Source of the DNA: Ficedula albicollis
Taxonomy: Eukaryota; Chordata; Aves; Passeriformes; Muscicapidae
DNA length: 64,000 nucleotides
Reading direction: 5' to 3'
Assembly (NCBI RefSeq): GCF_000247815.1
Contig: NC_021681.1
Location: 16,025,192-16,089,191, forward strand
The notes under the pieces were generated by a model. That model saw only the letters and a list, made by a program, of their open reading frames with translations, was not told where the DNA came from and did no database searches. Of the stretch, positions 1-13,208 are shown in pieces (within the stretch, counting starts at the first letter, position 1; each line of letters begins with the position of its first letter). The position numbers and the translations under genes are program-made.

Positions 1-1917
1 GCTAATGACTCAAACAAAGCTGGGGGCCCACAGTGCCTTCTGCTCCTGGTACATTGGTTTTACTGGGAGCCTGAGGTGCTTGGGAGCTCTCTTTGAGCTG
101 CAACACATCAACACTTTTTGCATTTATACATCCAAGAACAGAGAAAAGAAGAAAAGCCTTCTGGGGCAAAGAAGGACAAAAGTAACAAGAGGAGCAAGCA
201 GAATTTAGACAAATCAGGAGTTGTGAGCAAGTAGATAGTACATAAGTACTTCTGCCCTGAAAGACTTTACTACTGTCTTTTGCCCGAGTAAAAGCCAATG
301 AGCCACAGAGGAGGTAGTAGGGCTGATAAATTCAGTGCCCACTGCCTGCTTCCACCAGGCTGCACCCATGGCAGCCACCCACTGCAGGCTGTTGTAATGC
401 TGGGATAGGCTCTGAGGAGGTGGGAAGAGCAAATAAAACAGGAGTGAGCCTCTCCTTATGCTCCCTGGGCACTGAGCTTAGACAGGAATGCAGACAGAAC
501 AAGAAGGATGCAGTTCTTATTTCCTATTTTAGCTGGGGACAGGTGAGGGACAGAAAAGTGTTTGATGTCAATAGTATCCACTGTACTGACAAGAAGAGGC
601 TGGGAGAAATGTTAACCAGGAAGAAGAAAAGAAGTGATTCAGTCTTGATATACTGGGAGGTGTGTTTAGTTTTTCTTTTTTTTTCTCTTTCTTTGCACTT
701 TCTCTAACAATATCACTGCCAGAGGCAAGGTCCTTTTCAGACACACACCCCAGCTACCTCGTCTCTTATTCATTCTTCTTTCCAAGGTCACAAAAGCCAT
801 CTAAAGCTCCAAAAGACACTGCAGGGGCATAAAAGATGCATACTGAAGGGCATCTATCAGGATATATGAAGCACCCTTAAGAGTTGCTGTGTCTATTCTC
901 CCCTAAGCCTACAGACAAGTGTAAACATTTTCTTTCAAATTCCCTAATGTAAATTTAGAGGCTGCCCCCCCACACGCACATGGAGACAAGAGCTGACTGC
1001 AGCACTCAGGGCAAGGGGGGTCTGAAATGCTTGATTGATGCCTAATCTCTGTTCCAGGCACCAAGGAGGGCTGGAAAAGAAGTCGTGCCCTTTAAAAACA
1101 GAAAGATTGAGTCTTTTGAAACAAATCTGAAATGATGGAAGATTTCAGCAGATGTGACCACAGTGATTTCACCAGATGTGATTGTATCAAGGATCTAATA
1201 GAAAAGAACTTCCCTGCTGTTCCATCAGGCTGAAGCCTGGCCTGAAATATCCTTTTTAGTCTTTTGATGACATAAAGGATAAAAGCCAAAGGGAAGTTAG
1301 GTTTTGATTTATTTTTTCCCCTTGCTTTTTCATTTTTTCAGGCACAGAATAGTTTTACCTGGTTTATGTTGTTGGATATAAGCAGGACCAAAGGAAAACA
1401 CTTCAAAAGTCCAAAAAGGGCTGTTCCAAGGCACCATTGGGTGCCTCTAAGATGCCACTGTCATTTAACTGAGCAATGTTTCTTTGACTCTGGTCGCTTT
1501 TGAAGACTTCACTGTCAAGAGGCAGATCTGGGCTACCTGGAACAGGGCTTGAGCAGGGTGGGGGTGATCATCTACTAAAGACCAGCCTATATGGTCCCAA
1601 AAAGGGCCAATGAATGTGCCAAATATCCTCCCTTGGCAAAGTTAATAGCAGCAGCTGTGCCACAACAAACTACAGGAGGCACAGTGGGGTAAAGGGAGCT
1701 GTGCTCAGCCACACCTACAGCAATCACTCTGGGGTAGCCACAGTCCCACATCCAATTTCTCCGCTCATGGAAAACACAAATAGCACTGGGTATTCAGACT
1801 GAACTCATTTCTGAAGCAACAAGGTGTGGTAAAGAACTGCACGGGCTTTCAGCTGGGGCAAACAAACAAGCAGAGGAAGGAAAGTTATTTGTTAAGTGAG
1901 GAGACATCTTGCAAAAC

Positions 1918-2045
1918 CTTAACAACTGATTTGAAAACTCACTGTGATGTAGGAAGCTTACAAAAAGGACAAATAATGAAACTTAACAACTGATTTGAAA
2001 ACTCACTGTGGTGTAGGAAGCTTACAAAAAGGACAAATAATGAAA
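1918..2045. repeat. 64-bp tandem duplication, two copies
   Basis: Two adjacent 64-bp units (1918-1981 and 1982-2045) begin CTTAACAACTGATTTG and end AATAATGAAA. I see one mismatch between them (GATGTAGG against GGTGTAGG). The high identity points to a recent local duplication. No coding content was recognised. Confidence 0.97.
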
Positions 2046-5000
2046 ACATTTTTTAAAAAGGAAAAATACAGAGAAAGCAGATAAGAAAGCATGAAACTAG
2101 GAGGCATCAGTCTCAAAACAAAGGAAAGGGGGTAGGTGTTTTGTCACACAACATGCTGCTAAGCTGCAAGCTATTTCTGCTGCAAGACACTGTGGTTGCT
2201 ATGAGTTTACATGGATTTCAAAAGCAGCAGGAGAAACACATGGAGGAAAACTCCAAGATAAATAATAAATATAAAATGTTCTGTGTTTGCCTTTTACATT
2301 TTTCTCTGGTCACTAATGATTGATTTGCCTCTAGAGACATTCATATGAAGTCTCCACTTATGTTTTCTATCCACCTGATGACACCTGCCAGGAGTCACAT
2401 CAGCTGGTGGGTACATTCCAGTCTCTGCAGGTAAATAACTGACCACAGCCCTAGGTGCCAGGGTTTGGCCCAACACCTGGAAACCCATTTCTTCCTTTCT
2501 TTTAGCAGAGACCACAGAAATCACAGCCAACTGCACTCAGCCTCCTGGGATGCACAGATAAAAGAAAGCAAAGACTTTGTTGCAGTTATGAATCTGTATG
2601 ACAATAATGATTTCTATTTCCCTAGAGAGCAGTGTGACAGACATTGTTCCCACACAATACCTAGGAAATATCCCTGTCCCAAGGAGGTTCTTGTCAGCTG
2701 GATACCAGCCCTGGGAAGGGAATGCAGGTAGAGCAGTGGGAGTGAGGTGCTGAAACTCGGAGATACAACCAAGCTCCTCCAGGCCACCAGACGAAGACAG
2801 TAATCCCCTGGGCCAAGCCAGCTCCTTAAAGGACATTTCATTCTCTGTATTTGCCACCTAAAACCTAACAAAACATGCCAGAGGACAGCAACCCCTGTCC
2901 AAGCCATCCATGCTCCAGCCGCAATTCTGTTGCAGGACAGCCCTGATTTCACATGGCATGGCTGGGTCTGAACCTCTGCCGTGGCTAGCAACTGGATTGT
3001 GGGCCAGTGGGGCCTGCCATCATCTTCCATCACTGTTTAACAGGCTCTGGCTCTCTGCTTATCCTGGGCAGGGCCCCAGTCCCCACACCAGCAGGTTGGT
3101 GGGTCAGGATGCCCCCAGTGTGGATGAGCAGTAGAATAATCCAGGACTCCGCTCCCTTCCCTGCACTCCTGTCCCGAGCACCAGAGGGAAGATTGTGCCA
3201 CAAATATCTGTGGTTAGCCCAGAACTCTCAAGGGATTTGGCCATGGATATTTGATGAATGAGAAGAGATTAAAAAAGGATGGAAGGGCATCATAGAAGCT
3301 TAGCCAACAGGATCCATGGCCCTGGGGTACGCTCTGCTGAAGCCCTGGATCAAACACCAGCCGTGGATGACTGGTTGATTCGATGGGACATGGACAATAG
3401 ATCATGAGAAGATCTGCCACATTCCCTGTCCCTCTGCCACCCCTGAGGACAGCAGAAGGCAATTATTCAACAGGAATAAAGAAGATGCAGCAAACAGCAC
3501 TCAACAAATCCTCCCTGCAGCCCAGGAGTGTGCTTGCAGGTGCCTTGACACTGGAGTTGCCAACACAGAGGTTGTGTGCTGTCTGGTCCCCTCAGCCCTG
3601 TCTGCTCTGCCTCAGGATGGTGATACCCAGCTCCCTGTGCACCACAGGCTGGCACCTCCACCTGGGCATGTAAACCTGCACCCAGCTTTTGTGTGCTTGA
3701 TCACAGAAGAAAATAATGGAAATGTTAAGGTTGGCTAAATGGGGATTTTAAAAGTGCAGGGCTTCTCTGAGCCTCTACACCAAAACGCAGCAAAACAACA
3801 AATGTCCTTCAGCTGACCAGCGGATCTCCACACTGTGAGCCAGAGAATACATGGGGAAAGGCACCACAATCCTCAGCACATGAAAGCAAGAGGATGGATT
3901 TGATAAGGAACAGTCAGGGGATGAGGAGAGAGGAGGAATCCCACAAGCCAACATCTGCCAGAGCAGCAGACCTGACAGCCCTGAGAGTTTACTTAACATG
4001 TCTGATCAAAAGCTTTGGGAGTCTTGCCTGTGCTAAGTGCTACCAGATGCAAAATCAGCAGCAAGATGTGAAGTGTATTAATAAACTAAGGAGGCATGTA
4101 AAGTTATTTGAAAACTGAATGGGGAAGGTGGGGAGAGAAGAGGGATAATGAAACCAGTTTATTTTTTCCATCAAGGCAATTTAATATTCTCCGGGTGCAG
4201 TTACAATTACTTGTCCTTGGGAATTAAATTGAATTTGTGAAACATTCCTGTTCATCAGCAGAATATACAATAAGAACTGGGATATATAATTTTTTTCTTT
4301 ACACCTTGGGCAGGATAGCACTACTTGTCTGTCCACAGGGCAAGAACAGAAGGCCATGAAGTCGTTTTGACCCAGCATGACTTTCACTGACTTGAAATAT
4401 CAGGGAATATATCCCTTTTCTTTTAATTAATGCAATTACATTAGGACTCATTATTGACAATTATGGTGACTGTAAAAAGTTTCCCCTTTCTTTGCCCACT
4501 CTCCCACCAACTTAAAATCTGCTCCAATATAGTCACAAATTAATGTTTAATTAGCCATCAAGCAGAACTGATGTTCCCCACAGAGTATTGCTGCTTACAG
4601 AAAATCTGAGAAATAGGAGAACGTAGAGGATATTTCATCCTCTGCCTCCAAGGGGAACCATAACCAAAGAGCAGTCAATTACCCCAGCTCAGCTGCAAAG
4701 TTTAATCAATGCAGAAACCAAACAGCTCATTAAGTGTCCACTGCAATAATGGAAGACCTCACTGACTCATCTGACATGAATGTTTCATTTTTAAAAGATC
4801 CATTGGTGATGTCAAAGAGCAGAGACTCCCTTCATCTTCACATCCTGGCCAAGTTGTGATCTTCATCTTTCCTTTTCTGGCATAAGAAAAGAGGTAAGAG
4901 GAGGATGCTTTGGACAGCACAGGATGTGTCTGACAAGCCACAAATTCCACACACCTGTGCACAAGGCATTCTGTCACACCCAGCCTCATGACTCTGGATT

Positions 5001-5411
5001 TATACCCCAGAGGGGAAAACCACACCAAATACCACCTCCTGCCAGGCACGAGGAAAGCACAGGGCTGAAGGAGATTTCACTTCTTTCAGCACTTGTGCTG
5101 AGTCTGGCGTACTGTGTCCAGAATGGGAGGCAGCAGTTTAAGAACTCGAGACGCCCCAAAAGAGCAGAGAACAGCTGGAAAGGAGACACGTAGAGAACTC
5201 AGTTTCACCTACAAAGGAGATTTAGTAGCTCAATAGCAATATCTAAAGACTTTCACAGAGTGAAAATGCCAGATACCACAAGACTGTCCAATGTAGCAAA
5301 ACAGAAAAACACACGGCAGTCAGGAAGCCAAAGCTAGGGAAATTCCATTTAGAAATAACAGAGATACTCATTTATGTGCAACACTGCAGGCAATTAGATG
5401 TTAAAACAAAC

Positions 5412-5552
5412 TTCCAAGATTTCTCCACCTCTTGAAGTCTGCGGATCAAGGCTGGATGCCTTTGGTCTCCCTGGGTGACCAGGCAAAGCTTTATGATCTG
5501 GGATAGGCAGAAGGGCACAGCTGACAATTTAATGGCTCTGCTGGCCCCCACC
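5412..5552 (+). mobile_element. Ancient CR1-like LINE 3'-end fragment
   Basis: The stretch containing CTTGAAGTCTGCGGATCAAG, GGCTGGATGCCTTTGGTCT, TTTATGATCTGGGATAGGCA and AATTTAATGGCTCTGCTGGCC resembles, in order and spacing, the 3' end of old amniote CR1 elements as found in turtles and crocodilians (pattern: TTGAAGTCT, ATCAAG, GGATG, TATGG, TGCAGAAGG, TAATGG, TCTGGCC). It is heavily diverged, so the call depends on remembered consensus. It is non-coding and 5'-truncated. Confidence 0.5.
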
Positions 5553-8500
5553 TCGACAGAGGTGAGAAAGAAACAGCTCTGCCAGTCCATAAAGATCTAC
5601 TGACATCACTTGGTGTTTGCACCACTTTAACTGGAAATTAAATTTGCATGAACAAACTCTATCGCACACAAGACTGCATATTGTGACAGTTAAATAAAGA
5701 GCTTTTTAAAAGGCACACGTCTCAGGCAATTTAAATCAAAAAAGATAGGTTTTGTTAAAGCTACCAATTTCAGAAAATTAAGGTTGACTAAAACTGTTTC
5801 TAAAACTCCTTTTGGAACTTAATCACATATTGGAAATCCATATGCAGCTGTTTGTGTCACCTGCAAAAAGACTGTGTAAAACATAAGCATGTGCTTAATT
5901 TTACACGTGTGCTTAAGTTCTATCAACTTTAATGAAGTTTAGCACACAGCCAAGTTTCTCTGAATTTGAGAAAGCATTCCTGAGCATGGGCTGTGAAGCT
6001 ATTAGGAAATCATCAGTGAGGAAAAAAGTAAAATTAAAATTGGCTGGTCAATTTTCACAGCCTGAGAAAGCACTAGGTCCAGAAATTAAACATATAACAT
6101 ATTTCTGAATTTCTTTGCTTGTTTTGCTGTAATAGGAAGGGGTGAGTGCCAAAATGTTTGCAAGGATTCCCAGTGAACCTGGCAAAATGTCAGCAGAATG
6201 GATGTATAAAACTACATGAAAGTCAATGGCTTGGGTTTGGCTTCTGAGGAAATGAATCATGTTAAAAATCTACTACATGTCTCAAAGCTGAGAAGAGGAA
6301 AATCTGGACTCTGCCTCAGTCTACCCATTTTTGGGGTGGTTAGTAGCTGCAGTTCATGGGGCAGGCAGGTCTCAGCTGGGCAAATCCCACAGTCTGATTC
6401 AATGAAGAAGGTTCTTGCCTTCAAGAAATTCGCAATCTCGTTTTCCAAACCATTAGGCCCACCTCTACATTCCTTTCAAGGCTGCCAGATGTTTGTCTGG
6501 TACTGGATTTGGCTGGCTGACCATGGTTTTTTATTTATTTTTTAACAGCAACTGCCTTGTTTGGATACCTTATGTTCTACACATCTCCTAGGTGGGAGCC
6601 TCAGCTGAAGAAAAGAGACCTGAAATACACAGAAAGCTGAACAATGGATAATTTCTGCTGCCCTAAAATAGATTCTACAGTGTGCAGATCCCTCCTGGGT
6701 GAGCTCCAAAGTTTAATTTGATATTGTCCACATGCAGATAAATTAATGTCAAGTGCTGTCTTTCAATTAGAATTCATGCATCAGAAAAGGTGGTATCCCC
6801 AGTACACATTAGACCTCAGGAAAACAGCATTTAACTTTATCTGTGCTTGGGGCCAACACACCACAGAAGCCCAACTTCAGCACTGAAAGTGTGTTCCTGA
6901 CCTAAGTGTCTTTAAGAGGCTCAACCAACCTCAGAAGTGACCACATGCTGCTCCCTGAAGGCAGCGCCACCACACGTGGGACACCCAGGTACCTGCAGAC
7001 CTCAGCAGGGGCGTCCTTTGGGAACACAGAGAGGGGCACTGCAGGGCTGAACTGGGGGAATTTGCAGAGCCAGAGACAGGGGGAGCAAGGGGCAAGCAGC
7101 TCAGGAGCTGGAGAGGAAGGCCAGCCCTTGAACGTGGCAAGAGGTGAGACTGTTCCCATGGCAAAAGAGAAATGCAGAGATGGAGAGGGAAGGAGCTGTG
7201 CCTTGGGACTGTTCAATGCAATCAGTTTGTAAAGCACCTTTGTTGTTTACTGGCTTCAGCAACACTTGGGAGTTGCTACAGCTTTTTCAAACATTTATAT
7301 TTTACTTCTCTCAACATTAAAACCAATACTAAAACCATCACATTGTTTCCCAGACGTTCTGCCTTACCTGTTGTGTGTTAAAGCTAATCAACATCCTGCA
7401 TTTTAATCAGCAAAACAAATTGAAAAATACAATTGTGGAGAATGGTCCTTCAAAGATGGAGTTTTATGGTAGCAGACACTTAAAATCATGTCTGGAACAA
7501 ATTCTTTCAGCTCTGGCTGCAACATTTCTCATTGGTATTTCTACCACCTTCCAGCCTGCTCAGCCACTGTGCCACACACTCCTCACAGAGGCAACATTTT
7601 CTAACAACAAAACCACCCTTCATGGCAGCTGAAGCTGTTTTTCACCAGCAATGGAAACTGAAAAACAGAGACAGGAACCAGCATTTCAGCCACTTCCATT
7701 CTTGGAAATTAGATGTTCTCACAACTTCTCCATATCCACATCTCATTGCTGCCAGATAAAATTTTCGTCAAAAATAGGATGAAGTTTTTCCTACTCTTTG
7801 AAAAACTCCAGGGCTCTAAAACTGAATTTAGGCCACAACTGGATTCCCCAATCAGAAGAGTTCTATTTCCTTTTATCTTGTTTGGCCAAAGCTCTTTTCT
7901 ACACTGCACAGCATTATAGTACTTAAAGCACCAAACCCAAGGTGGGAATCTGACTCTGCTCTGTCACGTTCCAGACTACCACCATTCCCAAGATGCATGG
8001 AAAGACTTTGACTTTCTAAACCACATCTTCCAATTCCAGACAGCTTCACAGGAGAGGCATAGTAATTTGTCTGCTGCAGTTTTTAACATTCCTTCTTGTA
8101 ACTGTCTGTTTTAGTCTTGCTGCTGCATTATAGTTCCCTAATGCAACACAGGCTACCCAGGATCTGAGACAACAGCATCCCATCTTGCAAGAGATTTTTC
8201 CTAGGACCTGCTAATCCAACAGCAGAGTTGAAGAGCACTCAGATAAGAGAAGAATGAAAACTTTTTCTGCATTGGTCATGTTATCTTACTCTGCCCCATC
8301 ACACAGCTCATCTGCTTTGATAGGAGAATTCCCACATCTTCATTATCTTTTTATCTTCCCTCTCCTTAAATAATTCTGCCTTAGATACAATGATGTATTT
8401 GCTTGCTTTTTCTCTGTCACCAGCCAAGCTCTGACAGAATAAAATTGCCTGCTTTTTCTGCATGCTCTCCATGCCTCCAGTATTACTTTCCACATTCGCG

Positions 8501-10603
8501 TCTCTATTATCCATGGGTGTAATCCAGGTTACAGATTAAACTCTCTGCAGGTGCCAGCTGTGGCTGACTCCATCATTTGCAGGGTGACAATGTCCCTCAG
8601 AGATGTGCTCACAGGACCAAGGAGATGCCCACCAGGGTTTGCAGCCTTGGGCACAGCACTGGGGTAGCCCAGCCTTCTGTCTGGACCCAAACTGGCACAT
8701 GTGCTGTGCCTTAACCTGGAATGGATTTACCTTGATCAGCTCTGACCGTCATAAGCAGCAACACTTCTGACCTTTCTGTTTCCTCTTACGACTTTTTAGT
8801 AGGTCCCATACCCGTATTTACACATGATATGTACCAGGCTTTTGCTTTCTTCTGTTCCTTCATCTCATCACCTGCTGTATGGCAGATTATCAAAAGCTGA
8901 CCTGTTTCATCTCTGAAAGCATCTCCCAGCCTCAGCCACAGAGCTCTCCTCCCAGAGAAGGCACAAGTGTGCAGGTCCTGGCACATCCTGTGTGCTGGGT
9001 GACTATTAAACAATAACATAACAAACACATTAAATAACACAGTAATAAGCATGATGAAAATAATGAGAACTGTTAACTGTTTGGGTTCTTGCTTACTTTG
9101 TAGTCCTTGCTGAGAGATTCAGCTATTAAAGGCTGTGTTGCATTATAACATTGCCAAGATATTAATAGCCAAGCAGGGAGATGAATGGCAGGCTTACATT
9201 GCACAATTAAAACTTTTGCAGTTTACCCTTTCAGTAAAATTTGTGGTTTATAATAAGCATCTTTGTCTATTCTGCAGAGAGTAAGGATTGGAAAGTTACA
9301 TGGATGGGAACAGAGGTTCATTAAAGATTTAAAATAGAATGTGGTTTGGCATTGTAAAATAAACATGCGTATAAGATGGGATGCATCAAGAGCTGCCTGA
9401 AAGAAGTGCTCAGTGTTCCTTTTCTCTTATGATCCTGGATCGACTGGTCATGCTATCCACAAAAAGGGATGAAAGAGGAACAGGGATAAAATGTGTATGC
9501 TTGCTCCAAATAATGTGAAGATCTACTCTATATCCCTACTCATGATTCATTTCTCATGGTATATCTATATGGTGTAAATATATAAATACACACATGTAAG
9601 AAATCTGTGCATTTTCTGTCTCATGCATCCCAATATTCATCAACATATACAGACGTTATATTACTGATTTTTCTCACCCTAGAACCTAAAAACCTCTATT
9701 ATAGAGCAAACGTTTATTGACCTGTAGAGACTCAGTGAGCATTCAAATATTCAGAGAACATACATGTTATTTGTTTAAGTCTAACTTAGAGCATAGCACA
9801 TTCTTGTTTCTCAAACACACGGGGAAGGCAGGAAGGAAACAGATAAAAAGCATTCCTGCAAAGCCAAGGTTTGAGTAAGATGGTTAAAATTACCAGGTAA
9901 TTTATATATACTGTTGGACACAGCTTCAATTTAGACAAAAGGCAGATGCTTATCGTATGGATTTTAATAAATCAGGTTAGAAGTCACAGAAATCTGCAAA
10001 AGCTGAATCTCGAATGGTAAGCAATGCACACAGACTGTGGCTTTATTTACAGAGTTCCTGGGAGATGCTGATCCCTCCTGGAGTCAGGCACCCTCATCAG
10101 CAGCAAGAACTGCCCTCTGGTACCAACATTCCTCACCAGGGAGCACCTACAACCAGGCCAATAACCCTGATGATTAACAAAATCTAGCACTAGAGGGAGG
10201 CTGAACACATGTTCTGCTCTCTTTGGCCTTTTCAGCTTCTCCAGACTTTAAAAGGCAGGTGATTTAAAGCCAGCCCAGCACCAGTAGGCAGAGCCCAGCC
10301 TCTGAACAGGAGATGAGCTATCTAAGGCAGCAACCCCCACTGGCAAAATTCATGCTCTTTCCTCCCCAGCTATTTGCCAAAACGTGCACGCAAAATTAAG
10401 AAATGAATTTAAAAAAACAAAACAAAACCAAACCCCAACAACTCCTGTGTCCTGGCTGTCCCTCCAGCCAGTGAGTCAGAGCCCACAGAGGCACCGTCAC
10501 AGAGTCAGACAGAGAAACACCTGGCAGCCTCTTCCCCAGCAAGGATGAGGCTCTTGCTTCTCTCATCTATCAACACATTCCCACCTTCTCTTGGGTGTGA
10601 GCA

Positions 10604-10713
10604 CGGAGGAGGAGTGAGACAGGTCTGCTCTCCTCGGAGCAGCCTCGCGCACACGCCTCCAGAACGCGCCCCGCCTTTCCTCCTTCCGAAATTCCTTGGC
10701 AATAGGAATTCGA
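10604..10713. promoter_or_regulatory. Short CpG cluster, possible intronic regulatory element
   Basis: About ten CpG dinucleotides fall within roughly 110 bp, including CTCGCGCACACG and AACGCGCCCCGCC, in an otherwise CpG-poor intron. Clustered CpG that has not decayed suggests an unmethylated element such as an enhancer or minor promoter. No TATA box, exon or coding frame was identified, so the regulatory role is inference. Confidence 0.3.
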
Positions 10714-11034
10714 GCCCCTTGGCTGATTTTCTGCACATCACAACAGGAAGATACGACCAGTGAGTTCAATAAGTCTGAATGTGGGAATAGCCCCCTGCCT
10801 ATGTAGCTGCAGCTCTGCAGCCCCGCCAAGCACAGATGGTTAAAACAAGAACTGCTATATTAAAACTCTTTATATTACACTTCATGCAGCTATTCAAAGT
10901 CAGATTGTTTCTTCACTTTAACCCCCAACCTAAAGCCACTTTTTGACATCCACTTTGATATATCTCAAATTGTTGCTATGTTCAGGCACTGATGGTGTTT
11001 AGTCATTAATTTGCAGTTATTACAGTAATGAGGC

Positions 11035-11205
11035 TCTGGGATGTAGCAGGCAGAATTGCTCTGGGATGCAGGAGATCTCAGTCTTATTTTTAGCCTGCTA
11101 CTGGTCAGCCTGGTGACCTAGGCAAAGCACTTTCCCTGCACCAGCTTCCTTATCAGGAAGAGAGTGGTAATTATTTTGTAAAGTGTTTTGTGGCCTGTTT
11201 TTGCA
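11035..11205 (+). mobile_element. Ancient MIR/AmnSINE-like SINE fossil
   Basis: The core reads CTACTGGTCAGCCTGGTGAC, CTAGGCAAAGCACTTTCCCT, then CAGCTTCCTTATCAGGA and TTTTGTAAAGTGTTTTG. These blocks follow the MIR/CORE-SINE order: 'ctgtgtgacc ttgggcaagt cacttaacct', 'cagtttcctc atctg', and a tail resembling the MIR1_Amn/AmnSINE 'tgtaaagcgctttg'. The copy is diverged, as expected for an element active before birds and mammals separated. Its boundaries are approximate. Confidence 0.6.
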
Positions 11206-12699
11206 CACTGATAACAGCTGGGGGTTGCTGGGAAAGAAGTGCCATCCCAGCCCAACACAATCCTCTCCCTCCCATGCTGTGGTAGCATCTCAGATCCCAA
11301 AAGAAAACCAGACCCATCTGCAGATGCAGCACGTGCAAGTAATTAGTAGAGATCTGTAAATGGATGTTTCCCCAAGGTGGCCTTTGGCAAGCTGGCAGCT
11401 GAGGGTCACATCTGCTTTGAGCCACCCAGATTCTGCCCCAACATAAAATGCTGGGCTCTGACCCTCACCTCTAAAGAGAACTGGTAATTTCAAAGCCAGC
11501 AGCACCCGAGACTCCTGAGACGGCCTCCATGGACGGGGCATGGGACAGGGACTGGCGTTTCATCTGCTGTGCAGATCTCATCCCTGCCTGGCCAGCAAGG
11601 AAGGAATTGCTGGAGCCATGAGTGAGGGTCCCTCTCTGAGAGCAAACAGGGTACTTGAGAGGCAGCTGATGAGAGTTTTTCCCTTTTGCTTTCCCTGGCC
11701 TGGGCAGATGCCTGTTTTGAAACTAGAAGGCAAACACATAATAAAAATCTGCCTCCCTCCCTCCCAGATCTATCTATTTCCCTTTGACAAACAGTGATTT
11801 CATTTTTCTTCCCGTCCAGAATTTTTTTTTTCTTTCTCTTTTAAACTGAGCCCAGGCCAACGTGGCAAAAGGCTCTTTGCTCATGTCCTTATTTGTCAAA
11901 CACGCCACCGCCACGCCCTCACCACCATTCTGGGAACAAGTCCTTGCCTTCCCCGGCTGCAGCCGAAGGGGAACTTCCCAACACAACTCTCCCCCAGCCC
12001 AAACACACTCTTTTAAAAATAAATATTGCTTTTTCTTTCCTTTTCTTTTTCCTCCTAAAATAAAGGGCATTCCAGTTAATAAGAGTTTGAATTTACTTCC
12101 CCTTTCCTCCCCACAGCTCTGCTGTGAATCTGAATCTGACGGATCTAGATGGGAAAACAGAAATTACAAGAAAATGCCAGATCTATCACAAAGGTATTTC
12201 ATGACCCAGCCCTCTTCCAATTTCCATCAGAGCATAAGTCAGATACTAAAGTACCTTTTTGGATCTGATCCTAAGTAGCCAGTTCCACTGTCCAAACAGA
12301 GATCCAGAGATAAACAGGTCCATGAAAACTGGGTATTATTATTTTAACTGCTGCTCTTAAGCTTTAGCTTAAACTGTAATAAGCTGTGCAGCTTTCAGCC
12401 CTCTGGAAACAGTAAAACACAAACTGATAGAAAACTAAACATCTATCCCGCTGTCCTCATCAACTTAACACCTAGTATGAAAAGCTTTACCTGGAGCCCC
12501 ACAGCACATACTTTATAAGCTGTCATCAGCACTGTACCAATCCAGAGAGAAATTTCTGATGTAAAACGTCTGATTTGATGGAACAGATGAATTTCAAACT
12601 CTGGAGCAGATCTGGAGGGCTCTCACTAGGCCCAGAGGGGCCAAACCACCCCAGACAGCAGCCTCAGCTCTGGTCAATGCTCAGGAACTGGGTCTGCTG

Positions 12700-12800
12700 C
12701 TGCAGCACTTACATTTAGCAGTGGGGAAACTGAGGCATGGAAATTACATGGGCTGGCATTGGAGAGAAAAATCAGCCTCTTGGAGCCCAATCCAACACAT
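12700..12800 (-). mobile_element. MIR-like SINE fossil, reverse orientation
   Basis: GTGGGGAAACTGAGGCATGG followed by AAATTACATG is a close match to the reverse complement of the MIR core (the 'ggggaaactgaggca' signature). The flanks are more diverged, so the extent is uncertain. It is non-coding. Confidence 0.45.
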
Positions 12801-13041
12801 GTTCATGAGATCCCTGATTTCAGACAGCCATGTCCTCACAGCAGAAGGAACCCAGTCACCATTCGTTCTGCTCCTTTAGCTCCTTCAGAACGCCTGTCCA
12901 GAGTTGAGAAAATCACTGTGTTTGATGCACAAAGGCATTGAGCAGCTTTCTCCAGCACCACCTGCCCTTTTCCTTCTCTCTTGGGCTTTACATCTTGCTT
13001 CTGCATGACTTTTGCTGCTCCTGAAAGATAAGGAGCTGATC

Positions 13042-13208
13042 TTGCAATACAAAACGCTGCTGGCTCCTGACTTTAGCCTGCTCCCAATTTCCTACAGAAA
13101 ACGGAAGGGAAAAGCAAAATTTGTATTGCAAAATTTTGCAATACAAAACGCTGCTGGCTCCTGACTTTAGCCTGCTCCCAATTTCCTACAGAAAACGGAA
13201 GGGAAAAG
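13042..13208. repeat. 73-bp direct repeat with 21-bp spacer and palindromic junction
   Basis: Two identical-looking 73-bp blocks (13042-13114 and 13136-13208) begin TTGCAATACAAAACGCTGC and end CGGAAGGGAAAAG. The offset is 94 bp. The 21-bp spacer joins the second block to create a perfect 22-bp palindrome at 13123-13144. The identity implies a recent event. Confidence 0.96.

Noticed and set aside
2614..3033. 139-codon minus-strand open frame containing LEEL-like text, considered as a further LPP exon
   Set aside because: It does not match the expected LPP continuation (GGKTLEERRSSLDAEID) and lacks convincing flanking splice sites.
5372..5590. 72-codon minus-strand open frame
   Set aside because: It lies over a probable ancient CR1 3' fragment on the other strand and shows no recognisable protein.
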